From NCBI GenBank assembly GCA_937884685.1, contig CAKZYM010000308.1, forward strand, positions 1 through 6,797: a stretch of 6,797 bases of DNA. The letters are read 5' to 3'. The notes beneath the pieces were generated by a model. The model was not told the DNA's origin, ran no database searches, and worked only from the letters and a program-made list of their open reading frames with translations. The translations under genes and the position numbers were made by a program. The first letter of the stretch is position 1, and every line of letters begins with the position of its first letter. The stretch is from an uncultured Calothrix sp. GTDB taxonomy: Bacteria; Cyanobacteriota; Cyanobacteriia; Cyanobacteriales; Nostocaceae. Below, one piece after another: positions 1 through 5,440 of the stretch.

Positions 1-4
1 TAAA

Positions 5-760
5 ATGAACAGAAATCATAAATTGGGTTTTTTCAAGTTTTTACGTTCTGCTGGAATTATTTTACTAGTGCTAGTGGGGTTTACTTTTTATCCAATTAAT
101 ACAGCATTTGCGAACACATCTGATGATATTTATAAACAAAAATCTACTGCTAGTGCAGACGGTATTGGTAAAGTTTATATGGGTAGAGAAATTTCCCAAG
201 TAATGGGACACAAAGGTGCTATGTGGTTGGAAAGACCTACCCGTGAATCTCAGGAAGAACCCAGTAAAATAATTAGCGCTCTAGATTTAAAAGATAGCGA
301 TGTCGTAGCAGATATCGGTGCTGGTACTGGCTACATGAGTTTTCGGATTGCTCCAAGAGTGCTGGATGGAAAGGTATTTGCTGTAGATATTCAACCAGAA
401 ATGTTGGATATTATTGACTTTTTCAAAAAAGAAACAAAAATTGATAACGTTGAACCTATTTTAGCAACGGAAACTAATCCGAATTTACCATCCGAAAGCG
501 TTGATTTAGCATTAATGGTAGATGCTTACCACGAGTTTGAATATCCTAGAGAAGTTATGGAAGGGGTTGTCAAATCGCTCAAACCAGGTGGAAAAGCAGT
601 ATTAGTTGAATATCGCGGTGAAAATCCTTTTATTCCCATCAAACGCTTGCATAAAATGACTCAAAAGCAAGTTAAAAAAGAAATGAAAGCCGTAGGATTA
701 CATTGGAAAGAAACCAAAGAACTACTTCCGCAGCAACATTTGATGATATTTGAAAAATAG
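5..760 (+). CDS. Class I SAM-dependent methyltransferase with N-terminal export signal
   Basis: This is a 251-residue protein of the Rossmann-fold methyltransferase type, which moves a methyl group from S-adenosylmethionine to an unknown substrate. Motif I, VADIGAGTGY, is at residues 101-110. The acidic residue ending strand 2 is D128 in AVDIQ. The motif II region is DAYHEF at 173-178, and LKPGG at 192-196 is the usual loop before strand 5. The N-terminus is basic (RNHK), then hydrophobic (about 16-29), then AFA (34-36), which fits a signal-peptidase I site. The protein is therefore predicted to be exported or anchored outside the cytoplasm, which is odd for an enzyme using a cytoplasmic cofactor. 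The ATG at 5 fits this signal, but only four upstream bases are visible, so neither the ribosome site nor a longer start can be judged. It converges on the 91-residue gene, and a heptamer array starts three bases after its stop. The substrate cannot be assigned. Confidence 0.88.
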   Translation: MNRNHKLGFFKFLRSAGIILLVLVGFTFYPINTAFANTSDDIYKQKSTASADGIGKVYMGREISQVMGHKGAMWLERPTRESQEEPSKIISALDLKDSDVVADIGAGTGYMSFRIAPRVLDGKVFAVDIQPEMLDIIDFFKKETKIDNVEPILATETNPNLPSESVDLALMVDAYHEFEYPREVMEGVVKSLKPGGKAVLVEYRGENPFIPIKRLHKMTQKQVKKEMKAVGLHWKETKELLPQQHLMIFEK

Positions 761-762
761 GG

Positions 763-824
763 AATTGGTAATTGGTAATTGGTAGTTGGTAGTTGGTAAT
801 TGGTAATTGGTAATTGGTAATTGG
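763..824. repeat. Tandem heptamer array, AATTGGT type
   Basis: Eight head-to-tail 7-bp units (six AATTGGT and two AGTTGGT) are followed by a six-base partial unit. The array begins two bases after the methyltransferase stop codon. This is the short tandemly repeated repetitive (STRR) type known from heterocystous cyanobacteria. Confidence 0.95.
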
Positions 825-838
825 AGAAGATAATTCCG

Positions 839-871
839 AACTCATAACTCCTAACTCCTAACTCCTAACTC
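839..871. repeat. Tandem heptamer array, TAACTCC type
   Basis: Three exact TAACTCC units (845-865) and a partial fourth follow a related AACTCA unit. The array lies 13 bases beyond the stop of the 91-residue gene, in the gap between the two convergent genes. Its first 17 bases recur inverted at 1226-1242, on the other side of that gene. Confidence 0.9.
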
Positions 872-884
872 TTCTCTCCCCCTC

Positions 885-1160
885 TCACTCAGCGGGGACA
901 ATGATAAACTTACCAGCGTTACTATCTCGGACTACCCAATTGAGTTTTTTGTCTAAATTTTCGGCTGTTTCTGATACTTTGAAATAGAAATTTTGACCTT
1001 TTCTTTCAATGGCAAAATCGGCATTTTGAGCATATACAACTTTAAAACCTTTATCACGTAAACAAAACATTACCCAAGCTTTCAATGATTGTCTCGATGG
1101 GTCGTAGGGAACCATCGGTGTTTTAAATGCTTTTTCAATAACTTGATATAATTCGGACAT
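885..1160 (-). CDS. Conserved-looking hypothetical protein, 91 aa
   Basis: I do not recognise this protein as a named family. It is 91 residues long, starts at ATG and ends with TGA. It has no signal peptide, membrane segment or cysteine cluster. Its order suggests a small alpha/beta fold: an N-terminal helix (about 2-13), a second helix containing LKAWVMFCLRDKG (26-38), then beta strands VVYAQ, DFAIERKG, NFYFKVSE and a final GKFIIVPAE. The two-strand hairpin with alternating charged and aromatic residues is loosely like restriction-endonuclease-fold cores, but no D...(E/D)xK triad is present, so no nuclease role is claimed. No clear ribosome site precedes the ATG, and a degenerate heptamer array fills the leader. 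It is on the same strand as the VOC gene, about 170 bases downstream of it, so it could be read from the same transcript or independently. Confidence 0.75.
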   Translation of the reverse strand: MSELYQVIEKAFKTPMVPYDPSRQSLKAWVMFCLRDKGFKVVYAQNADFAIERKGQNFYFKVSETAENLDKKLNWVVRDSNAGKFIIVPAE

Positions 1161-1169
1161 TTTTAAAAA

Positions 1170-1197
1170 GTTAGTTGATAGTGGTTAGTTGTTAGTT
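1170..1197. repeat. Degenerate heptamer array, GTTAGTT type
   Basis: Four 7-base units (GTTAGTT three times, with one diverged GATAGTG) lie ten bases upstream of the ATG of the 91-residue gene. The array therefore occupies its 5' leader. Confidence 0.7.
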
Positions 1198-1225
1198 GAT
1201 GATCCACACCCGACCGGTGAAAGTT

Positions 1226-1242
1226 GTTAGGAGTTATGAGTT
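1226..1242. repeat. 17-bp inverted copy of the repeat at 839-855
   Basis: Bases 1226-1242 are the exact reverse complement of 839-855. The pair flanks the 91-residue gene at a separation of about 370 bases. The sequence is one of the TAACTCC heptamer family in the opposite orientation. Confidence 0.8.
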
Positions 1243-1280
1243 ATTAATTAATAAAAATCAGGAATTACTCAACAAATACA

Positions 1281-1336
1281 AAACTGATAATTAATAACTG
1301 ATAACTGTTCACTGTTCACTGTTCACTGATTACTCC
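1281..1336. repeat. Heptamer array, TCACTGT/TAACTGA type, overlapping the VOC stop
   Basis: Seven units in constant 7-base phase run from 1281 to 1329: diverged AAACTGA and TAATTAA, then TAACTGA, TAACTGT, TCACTGT twice and TCACTGA. TTACTCC at 1330-1336 stays in phase and covers the stop codon and final Glu codon of the VOC gene. The 22 bases 1302-1323 are identical to 3792-3813. Confidence 0.85.
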
Positions 1337-1791
1337 GGGTTGCAGCGAATTTCAACAATAAATCCGTCGGGGTCGTAAAAATAAACTCCTCTTCCGGTAG
1401 GACGGGTGACTGGTTCTTGAGCAATTTTGATATTTTGCTGTCTGAGTACTTCAACTGCATTATCAAATAATTCAGGAGCTATATCAAATGCGAGATGATT
1501 CGCTCGTGTAAAACCAAGTTCGGGATTTGGGTCTGGTGGTGATAGTTCTGGCTCCCAAAATAAATCTAATATAGTGTCGTCGGGAGTTCTAAAGTTTGCT
1601 ACTTTTCCAGCTTTAACTAGGTCAACTAAAGTTTTTGGAACTTCATCACCTGTAAGTTCGTGCAAACCTAAGATTTTTCCGTAAAAATGGCGAGAAGCTT
1701 GCATATCTTGGACGTTAAGTGCAATATGATGCACTCTACGCAGGGTTCCGGTCGCTAAAACTTTATTTAAAGACTGAGTGTTAGATACCAT
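1330..1791 (-). CDS. VOC-family (glyoxalase/bleomycin-resistance fold) protein
   Basis: With the ATG at 1791 this is a 153-residue soluble protein with two beta-alpha-beta-beta-beta modules, as in glyoxalase I, extradiol dioxygenases and fosfomycin-resistance enzymes. Module 1 starts with HHIALNV (21-27) and the typical helix containing ASRHFYGKILGL. Module 2 starts with NHLAFDI (98-104) and ends with the diagnostic YDPDGFIVEIR. The four expected metal-ligand positions are filled by H22, E80 (LFWE), H99 and E147, so it is probably an active metalloenzyme. The substrate cannot be read from sequence. An in-frame GTG at 1818 would add nine residues, but these are encoded by AT-rich CAATTTT heptamers, so the internal ATG is preferred. 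The stop codon lies inside a heptamer array. The 91-residue gene follows on the same strand. Confidence 0.87.
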   Translation of the reverse strand: MVSNTQSLNKVLATGTLRRVHHIALNVQDMQASRHFYGKILGLHELTGDEVPKTLVDLVKAGKVANFRTPDDTILDLFWEPELSPPDPNPELGFTRANHLAFDIAPELFDNAVEVLRQQNIKIAQEPVTRPTGRGVYFYDPDGFIVEIRCNPE

Positions 1792-1794
1792 AAT

Positions 1795-1815
1795 CAATTT
1801 CCAATTTTCAATTTT
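1795..1815. repeat. Short heptamer array, CAATTTT type, in the VOC leader
   Basis: Three 7-base units (CAATTTC, CAATTTT, CAATTTT) lie just upstream of the preferred VOC start. They remain open in frame to a GTG at 1818 and so mimic an N-terminal extension. Confidence 0.75.
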
Positions 1816-1875
1816 CACTCAAAGGGTATGGATCATCAGTTGAGTCCAATACATAACCTCACCCCCTTCCCGTTT

Positions 1876-1885
1876 CCTTGTTAAG
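1876..1885. repeat. Target-site duplication, left copy
   Basis: CCTTGTTAAG directly precedes the left terminal repeat of the element at 1886-2030. It is repeated exactly at 2031-2040. Confidence 0.8.
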
Positions 1886-2030
1886 CTACGGTGTACACAG
1901 AAGTATTAGAATTGCTTTCACAGTGTTTAGATCCCCCCTAACCCCCCTTGAAAAGGGGGGAATCTGAATTAAAGTCCCCCAATTGAGCAGGGGATTTAGG
2001 GGAATCTGACGAGATGTGTATACACCGTAG
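1886..2030. mobile_element. MITE-like non-autonomous element, 145 bp
   Basis: The ends are inverted repeats. CTACGGTGTA is exact at both ends (1886-1895 and the complement of 2021-2030), and ACACA-like bases continue inward with a two-base offset. Exact 10-bp direct repeats flank it, as expected for transposition with target duplication. It has no coding capacity. The interior is a cruciform-like G/C-tract structure: an outer stem around 1929-1940 and 1995-2007, an 8-bp hairpin CCCCCCTT/AAGGGGGG (1942-1949/1953-1960) with a three-base loop, and a smaller TCCCC/GGGGA stem (1975-1979/1990-1994). An 11-bp direct repeat GGGGAATCTGA occurs at 1957-1967 and 1999-2009. It would be moved by a transposase encoded elsewhere. 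The IS family is not assigned; a duplication of about 10 bp occurs in several, including IS4 and ISAs1. Confidence 0.75.
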
Positions 2031-2040
2031 CCTTGTTAAG
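2031..2040. repeat. Target-site duplication, right copy
   Basis: CCTTGTTAAG immediately follows the right terminal repeat and is identical to 1876-1885. Its last bases continue into the right arm of the interrupted hairpin. Confidence 0.8.
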
Positions 2041-2110
2041 GGAGAGGGGTGTATGAGGTTTTCCCATCTCCTCTCTATATCAATTATCTGTTATTGAATA
2101 TTAATTGTAA

Positions 2111-2134
2111 GACGTTCGGCTATGCTTCGCTAAC
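2111..2134. repeat. Possible dispersed cyanobacterial repeat
   Basis: A GC-richer segment containing TTCGGCTATGCTTCGCTAA stands out from its AT-rich surroundings. It resembles the short degenerate palindromic repeats scattered in Nostocales genomes. This is judged by resemblance only; no second copy is in the window. Confidence 0.3.
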
Positions 2135-2149
2135 ATTTTTCGTTGTTCA

Positions 2150-2163
2150 TTATTCATGAATAA
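2150..2163. promoter_or_regulatory. 14-bp perfect palindrome upstream of the kinase-like gene
   Basis: TTATTCATGAATAA is its own reverse complement and lies about 75-95 bases before the candidate starts of the downstream gene. A homodimeric regulator could bind it. In AT-rich DNA a 14-bp palindrome can arise by chance, so this is tentative. Confidence 0.25.
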
Positions 2164-2235
2164 GAGACTGATAGAGATGAAAATGTTACAAAGGATAAGA
2201 ATGTTATTTAATTAGCATTACGGTGATTCGTTCTC

Positions 2236-3621
2236 TTGAGTTTAGGAACAGGGTTTGCAGTGCAACAGGAATTTAGTTCACAAATTTTACCACCATTATT
2301 AATTGAAGGTAGCGATGGCGACCTCGGTTTGGAGTCGAAACTTACAGAGTTATCGCTTTACGATTTTTCGGTAGAGTGTAGCTCTACTGGTAAAGAAGTA
2401 GCTGAGATATTTGAGAAATATCCCTTGTTACCGGGAGCTATTTTAATGGACGATGGTAAATATGCTGGGATGCTTTCCCGTAAGCAATTATTAGAATTTT
2501 TGATTCGTCCTTTCGGACAAGATTTGTTTTTCCATCAACCGTTGAGCATATTGTACAGTTACGCTCGCACACCGATTTTGGAGTTACCTGATACTACACC
2601 GATTTTGAATGCGATGCAATTTTCATTAAGGCGATCGCCAGAATTTTTGTCGGAACCGATAGTGGTAAAAACTTCGGGTCGGGAATATCGGTTGTTGGAT
2701 ATGCAGGAGTTAAATGTTGCTTCTTGGCAGATTCGCGGAATCGAAACTCAAGTAAGATACGAGCGTAGCCAAGCCCAAATGATTCAAAATGACAAAATGG
2801 CTAGCCTGGGACGCTTGGTTGACGGAGTAGCACACGAAATTCTAGACCCTGTAAACTTCATTTGGGGTAATTTAACTCACGTTTCTAATTACAGTAGAGA
2901 TTTAATAAAACTGATAGAAGTTTATGATAAAAATTCTGCAAATACTCCAGAAGATGTTCTGTATTTAAAGCAAGATATTGAATTCGATTTTTTAGAATCA
3001 GATTTATCGCAAGCAATCACAAGTATTCGTACTGGTGCAGAGAGATTAAAAAAACTAGTTTCTGGGCTACAAAACTTTTGTCATATTGATGCTATCTATC
3101 CCAAGCCCGTAGATTTACACGCTAATTTAAATCATATTATTTTATTAATTGGTAGCCGATTAAAAGGGGAAATTAATATTATTAAAAAGTTTGGTCATCT
3201 TCCCCCTGTATATTGTTTCGCAGGACAGTTGAATCAAGTATTCATGAATATATTAAGCAGAGCAGTAGATATTTTGCTTGATGAAGCAGTTAGACAGCAA
3301 TTTGAAGCAGAAGCAGAAAAAAAATCTGAGATAAAACCTACTATCGAAGTACTTACAGAAGTTATTTCTCAAGAATCCAACATCCCAGGTTTACCCGATT
3401 CTCGCTGGGTATCAATCTGTATCGCCGATAATGGTCCAGCAATGTCTTCACAATTTCAAAAGCAGATAAAAGAATCTTTCTCAGTGGAAAAAAGAGCCGA
3501 TAAAGAAACAAGTTTGACCATAAGCTATCAAATAATTACAGCAAGACACGGCGGTAAATTAAACTTTAAATCCCAACCCGAGAAAGGAACTCAATTTGAA
3601 ATTCTTTTGCCTTTAGTATAG
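2236..3621 (+). CDS. Histidine-kinase-like protein with CBS-like N-terminus and degenerate ATPase domain
   Basis: This 461-residue protein has no membrane segment. Residues about 40-160 resemble a CBS-pair-like sensory region (a PLLPGAILMDD strand-turn followed by GMLSRKQLLEFL). A linker containing ERSQAQMIQNDKMASLG leads to a HisKA-like helix with the H-box VAHEILDPVNF. The phospho-acceptor would be H200; the commoner form is AHEINNPVNF. The catalytic domain keeps N338 of the N-box, the G1 motif DNGP (398-401) and the end segment HGGKL...GTQFEI. It has lost the second N-box Asn (R342) and all three glycines of the G2 loop: the GxGLGLS position reads ETSLTIS at 424-430. ATP binding is therefore doubtful, so it may be a pseudokinase, phosphotransfer partner or phosphatase. 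No response regulator is adjacent. A TGA at 2224 limits the start to TTG 2236 or GTG 2260; the GTG has AGGAACAGGG just upstream and may be the true start. The stop overlaps a heptamer array. Confidence 0.87.
   Translation: MSLGTGFAVQQEFSSQILPPLLIEGSDGDLGLESKLTELSLYDFSVECSSTGKEVAEIFEKYPLLPGAILMDDGKYAGMLSRKQLLEFLIRPFGQDLFFHQPLSILYSYARTPILELPDTTPILNAMQFSLRRSPEFLSEPIVVKTSGREYRLLDMQELNVASWQIRGIETQVRYERSQAQMIQNDKMASLGRLVDGVAHEILDPVNFIWGNLTHVSNYSRDLIKLIEVYDKNSANTPEDVLYLKQDIEFDFLESDLSQAITSIRTGAERLKKLVSGLQNFCHIDAIYPKPVDLHANLNHIILLIGSRLKGEINIIKKFGHLPPVYCFAGQLNQVFMNILSRAVDILLDEAVRQQFEAEAEKKSEIKPTIEVLTEVISQESNIPGLPDSRWVSICIADNGPAMSSQFQKQIKESFSVEKRADKETSLTISYQIITARHGGKLNFKSQPEKGTQFEILLPLV
2631..2638. other. 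HIP1 octamer GCGATCGC
   Basis: This is the highly iterated palindrome of cyanobacterial genomes, located inside the kinase-like gene. It supports the taxonomic reading. Confidence 0.8.
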
Positions 3622-3668
3622 TAAGTAGCAAGTAGTAAGTAGTAAGTAGTAAGTAGTAAGTAGCAAGT
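3620..3668. repeat. Tandem heptamer array, AGTAAGT type
   Basis: Seven contiguous units (five AGTAAGT and two AGCAAGT) start inside the TAG stop codon of the kinase-like gene. Part of the array (3652-3664) has an exact inverted match at 3745-3757. Confidence 0.95.
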
Positions 3669-3740
3669 AAAATCGGATATTAATTTGAGAAGGTAAGAGT
3701 TATTTTTACTGTGAGAGCAGATTTCAAAAACAGATTTATT

Positions 3741-3771
3741 ACTAGCTACTTACTACTCTTTACTCGCTACT
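3741..3771. repeat. Inverted AGTAAGT-type heptamers
   Basis: The segment contains GCTACTTACTACT (3745-3757), the reverse complement of 3652-3664. With the first array it could form a long-range stem between the two convergent genes. This may act as a weak bidirectional transcription end, but no T-tract follows. Confidence 0.65.
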
Positions 3772-3777
3772 AATTCT

Positions 3778-3854
3778 TAACTCCTAACTCCTAACTGTTC
3801 ACTGTTCACTGTTAACTGTTAACTGTTAACTGTTAACTGTTAACTGTTAACTGT
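3778..3854. repeat. Composite heptamer array (TAACTCC, TCACTGT, TAACTGT) running into the GH57 gene
   Basis: Eleven 7-base units run in constant phase: TAACTCC twice, TAACTGT once, TCACTGT twice, then TAACTGT six times. The last two units lie inside the hydrolase reading frame and supply its stop codon and its last four residues, TVNS. Confidence 0.95.
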
Positions 3855-5303
3855 CTTCTCCCCTCGCTGATAAATTTCTCTTGCGTAATCAGTCCAGGTA
3901 CCTTGTCCCCAATAACGGAAACAGCTTGTTTGTAATAGAAAGTTGTGCAATAAAGCTTCACGGTATTCATGTTTTTGAGTAGTAGATTCATCAGCTTCTA
4001 ATAATGAATCAAACTTCTGATGAAACAAGCTGCTAAGTTTATTCATTGGGTCTAATACGTTTTCGTATCCCTTGACCCAACTGATACTGTTTGTCCAAGA
4101 AGCACCATCCATATGAAAGTTGGAATTTTCTTGTTTTAACTGTTCTATTACTTGCTCTACATTTTGAGAATCCGAAACTCGTTCCCAAATTAAATGTTGT
4201 CCTACTGGTTGACAAACCGGATAATCTTCAGGATTTGCACCAGCATTTTCAATTAATTCTAAATATTCCGTTCCGTTAACTCCAACAACTCCTTTGGTTC
4301 CCCCACCGTTTTGCTTCATATCGTACCAAGCTTGCTTATATCCAGGGGGAAATTCGTTCATCATTACACCACCGTTTTCTCCGTCACCAATTTGAGTCAC
4401 AATCGGTGGATAGCTATCATTTTGCGGGTTTAATGATTTAGCTTCGTAATAAGGCTGCATTTGAGCAACTAATTTAGTATCCGAACCTTGAGTTTTAATC
4501 AAAGCGGTAATACTGATGCTTTCACCTTGAGAATTTCGAGCTACAAGTTTATGTGGTGTATGTTTATTCTTGATTTCTTCACCGTTGGGTGTTTGTACTG
4601 AATGCTCCTGCACCATCAACCACTTGTAACCACATTCTTTCAGCGCTTTGACATATTCATATAAAGTATCAGGATGGTTGGGGAGATGCATTTCCGGAGG
4701 AGAAAAACCTTTAACTCTTGCTAAAGCATCCCAACCGAACATTGCTGCAAAATAATGCTGCCATGCTTGAATGTGTAACTTTAAATCGGGTATCGGTGTA
4801 GAAGGAACCACAGCATGTCCCCACATCGTACCCAACCATTCCACATAAGGCTGGTATGTGGAATCGCAAGTTATACGTTTGAGATTATCAATAATATCTC
4901 TGCGCCCCATCTGTTCAAATCCCCACAGAAGATTACCTGAGTAATCCAACATCACCCGAGGATTGCAACCTTGACTGACTAATTCGGGGATAATATCACC
5001 CATGCGACTATAACAATTAGCAAAAGGTCCTGCATTATGATTGTCACCTTCACCTTGGTGTTCAAACATGTATTGCAGATGGCTGATATATTCGCCGTTT
5101 GCACCAGCAGGAATTGTCGGTTGATGCATGTGGAGCGCTACAGCGAAAGTCGCGGTGATGTCTTCGAGCTTGAGATTCGTATTTGGTAAGAAGACAGGGG
5201 AATTGTGATTTACAACTTCGAGAACCTGTTTTTCTGAACCAGAAATATTAGGTAAACCGTTAATAGTTTCTGGTAAAGCGGGTAGGGTTGTTAAGGTAGG
5301 CAT
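3840..5303 (-). CDS. Glycoside hydrolase family 57-type protein
   Basis: This is a 487-residue protein, counting from the ATG at 5303. GH57 enzymes act on alpha-glucans such as glycogen by a retaining mechanism. The region-1 signature is HMHQP (58-62), and GNLLWG (123-128) fits the second conserved strand. GFSPPEMHLP (199-208) fits the region carrying the nucleophile, with E204 as candidate. IGDGENGG (305-312) fits the region carrying the acid/base, with D307 as candidate. Near the C-terminus SCFRYWGQGTWTDY (460-473) is also typical of cyanobacterial members. There is no signal peptide, so a cytoplasmic role in glycogen or other alpha-glucan handling is inferred; the exact bond is unknown. 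An in-frame TTG at 5321 adds six residues encoded by heptamer repeat, so the ATG is preferred. The ribosome site is weak. The C-terminus TVNS and the stop derive from a heptamer array. It converges on the kinase-like gene with no apparent shared role. Confidence 0.85.
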   Translation of the reverse strand: MPTLTTLPALPETINGLPNISGSEKQVLEVVNHNSPVFLPNTNLKLEDITATFAVALHMHQPTIPAGANGEYISHLQYMFEHQGEGDNHNAGPFANCYSRMGDIIPELVSQGCNPRVMLDYSGNLLWGFEQMGRRDIIDNLKRITCDSTYQPYVEWLGTMWGHAVVPSTPIPDLKLHIQAWQHYFAAMFGWDALARVKGFSPPEMHLPNHPDTLYEYVKALKECGYKWLMVQEHSVQTPNGEEIKNKHTPHKLVARNSQGESISITALIKTQGSDTKLVAQMQPYYEAKSLNPQNDSYPPIVTQIGDGENGGVMMNEFPPGYKQAWYDMKQNGGGTKGVVGVNGTEYLELIENAGANPEDYPVCQPVGQHLIWERVSDSQNVEQVIEQLKQENSNFHMDGASWTNSISWVKGYENVLDPMNKLSSLFHQKFDSLLEADESTTQKHEYREALLHNFLLQTSCFRYWGQGTWTDYAREIYQRGEKTVNS

Positions 5304-5307
5304 TCGG

Positions 5308-5342
5308 TTATCAATTATCAATTACCAGTTATCAATTATCAT
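5308..5342. repeat. Heptamer array, TTATCAA type, in the GH57 leader
   Basis: Five 7-base units (TTATCAA three times, TTACCAG, TTATCAT) start four bases upstream of the hydrolase ATG and occupy its 5' untranslated leader. Confidence 0.85.
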
Positions 5343-5406
5343 GCCTCTGAAAGTGTGTGGGTAAATTAATTAACAAAAATATTTTTAAGTTTAGGTTTTA
5401 TTATTT

Positions 5407-5422
5407 AAAGGAATTTTCCTTT
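5407..5422. promoter_or_regulatory. Small palindrome upstream of the GH57 gene
   Basis: AAAGGAA and TTCCTTT form a 7-bp dyad around two bases, about 105 bases before the hydrolase start. It could be an operator. The loop is too tight for a good hairpin, and chance occurrence is possible. Confidence 0.2.
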
Positions 5423-5440
5423 GCTTTGGTTTCTAAAGAC

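Larger units (their letters stand above)
1855..2060. repeat. Interrupted hairpin repeat containing the MITE; main content of the gene-free stretch 1819-2235
   Basis: The left arm AACCTCACCCCCTTCCC (1855-1871) pairs with the right arm, which is GGGAGAGGGG followed shortly by TGAGGTT (about 2039-2060). Removing the 145-bp insert and one copy of the 10-bp duplication restores a compact hairpin of the C/T-rich kind often scattered in cyanobacterial genomes. The rest of the 1819-2235 gap holds a short repeat-like segment near 2111, a palindrome at 2150-2163 and the leader of the kinase-like gene. No coding frame was found there. Confidence 0.65.

Noticed and set aside
763..871. Repeat arrays considered as a CRISPR
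   Set aside because: Units are 7 bp, contiguous and without spacers, and no cas genes are present. They are simple tandem heptamers.
885..1160. PD-(D/E)xK nuclease reading of the 91-residue protein
   Set aside because: The strand pattern is suggestive, but the required acidic residue and ExK pair are not present in the right order.
1241..1254. 14-bp palindrome TTATTAATTAATAA
   Set aside because: It is made only of A and T in an AT-rich spacer, where such dyads arise easily by chance, and it is not placed near a gene start.
1942..1960. GC-rich hairpin considered as a rho-independent terminator
   Set aside because: The stem is strong but no T-tract follows, and the hairpin is internal to the MITE-like element rather than next to a gene end.
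4091..4279. 62-codon plus-strand open frame
   Set aside because: It lies wholly inside the GH57 gene on the opposite strand and shows no recognisable domain. It is a shadow of that gene.
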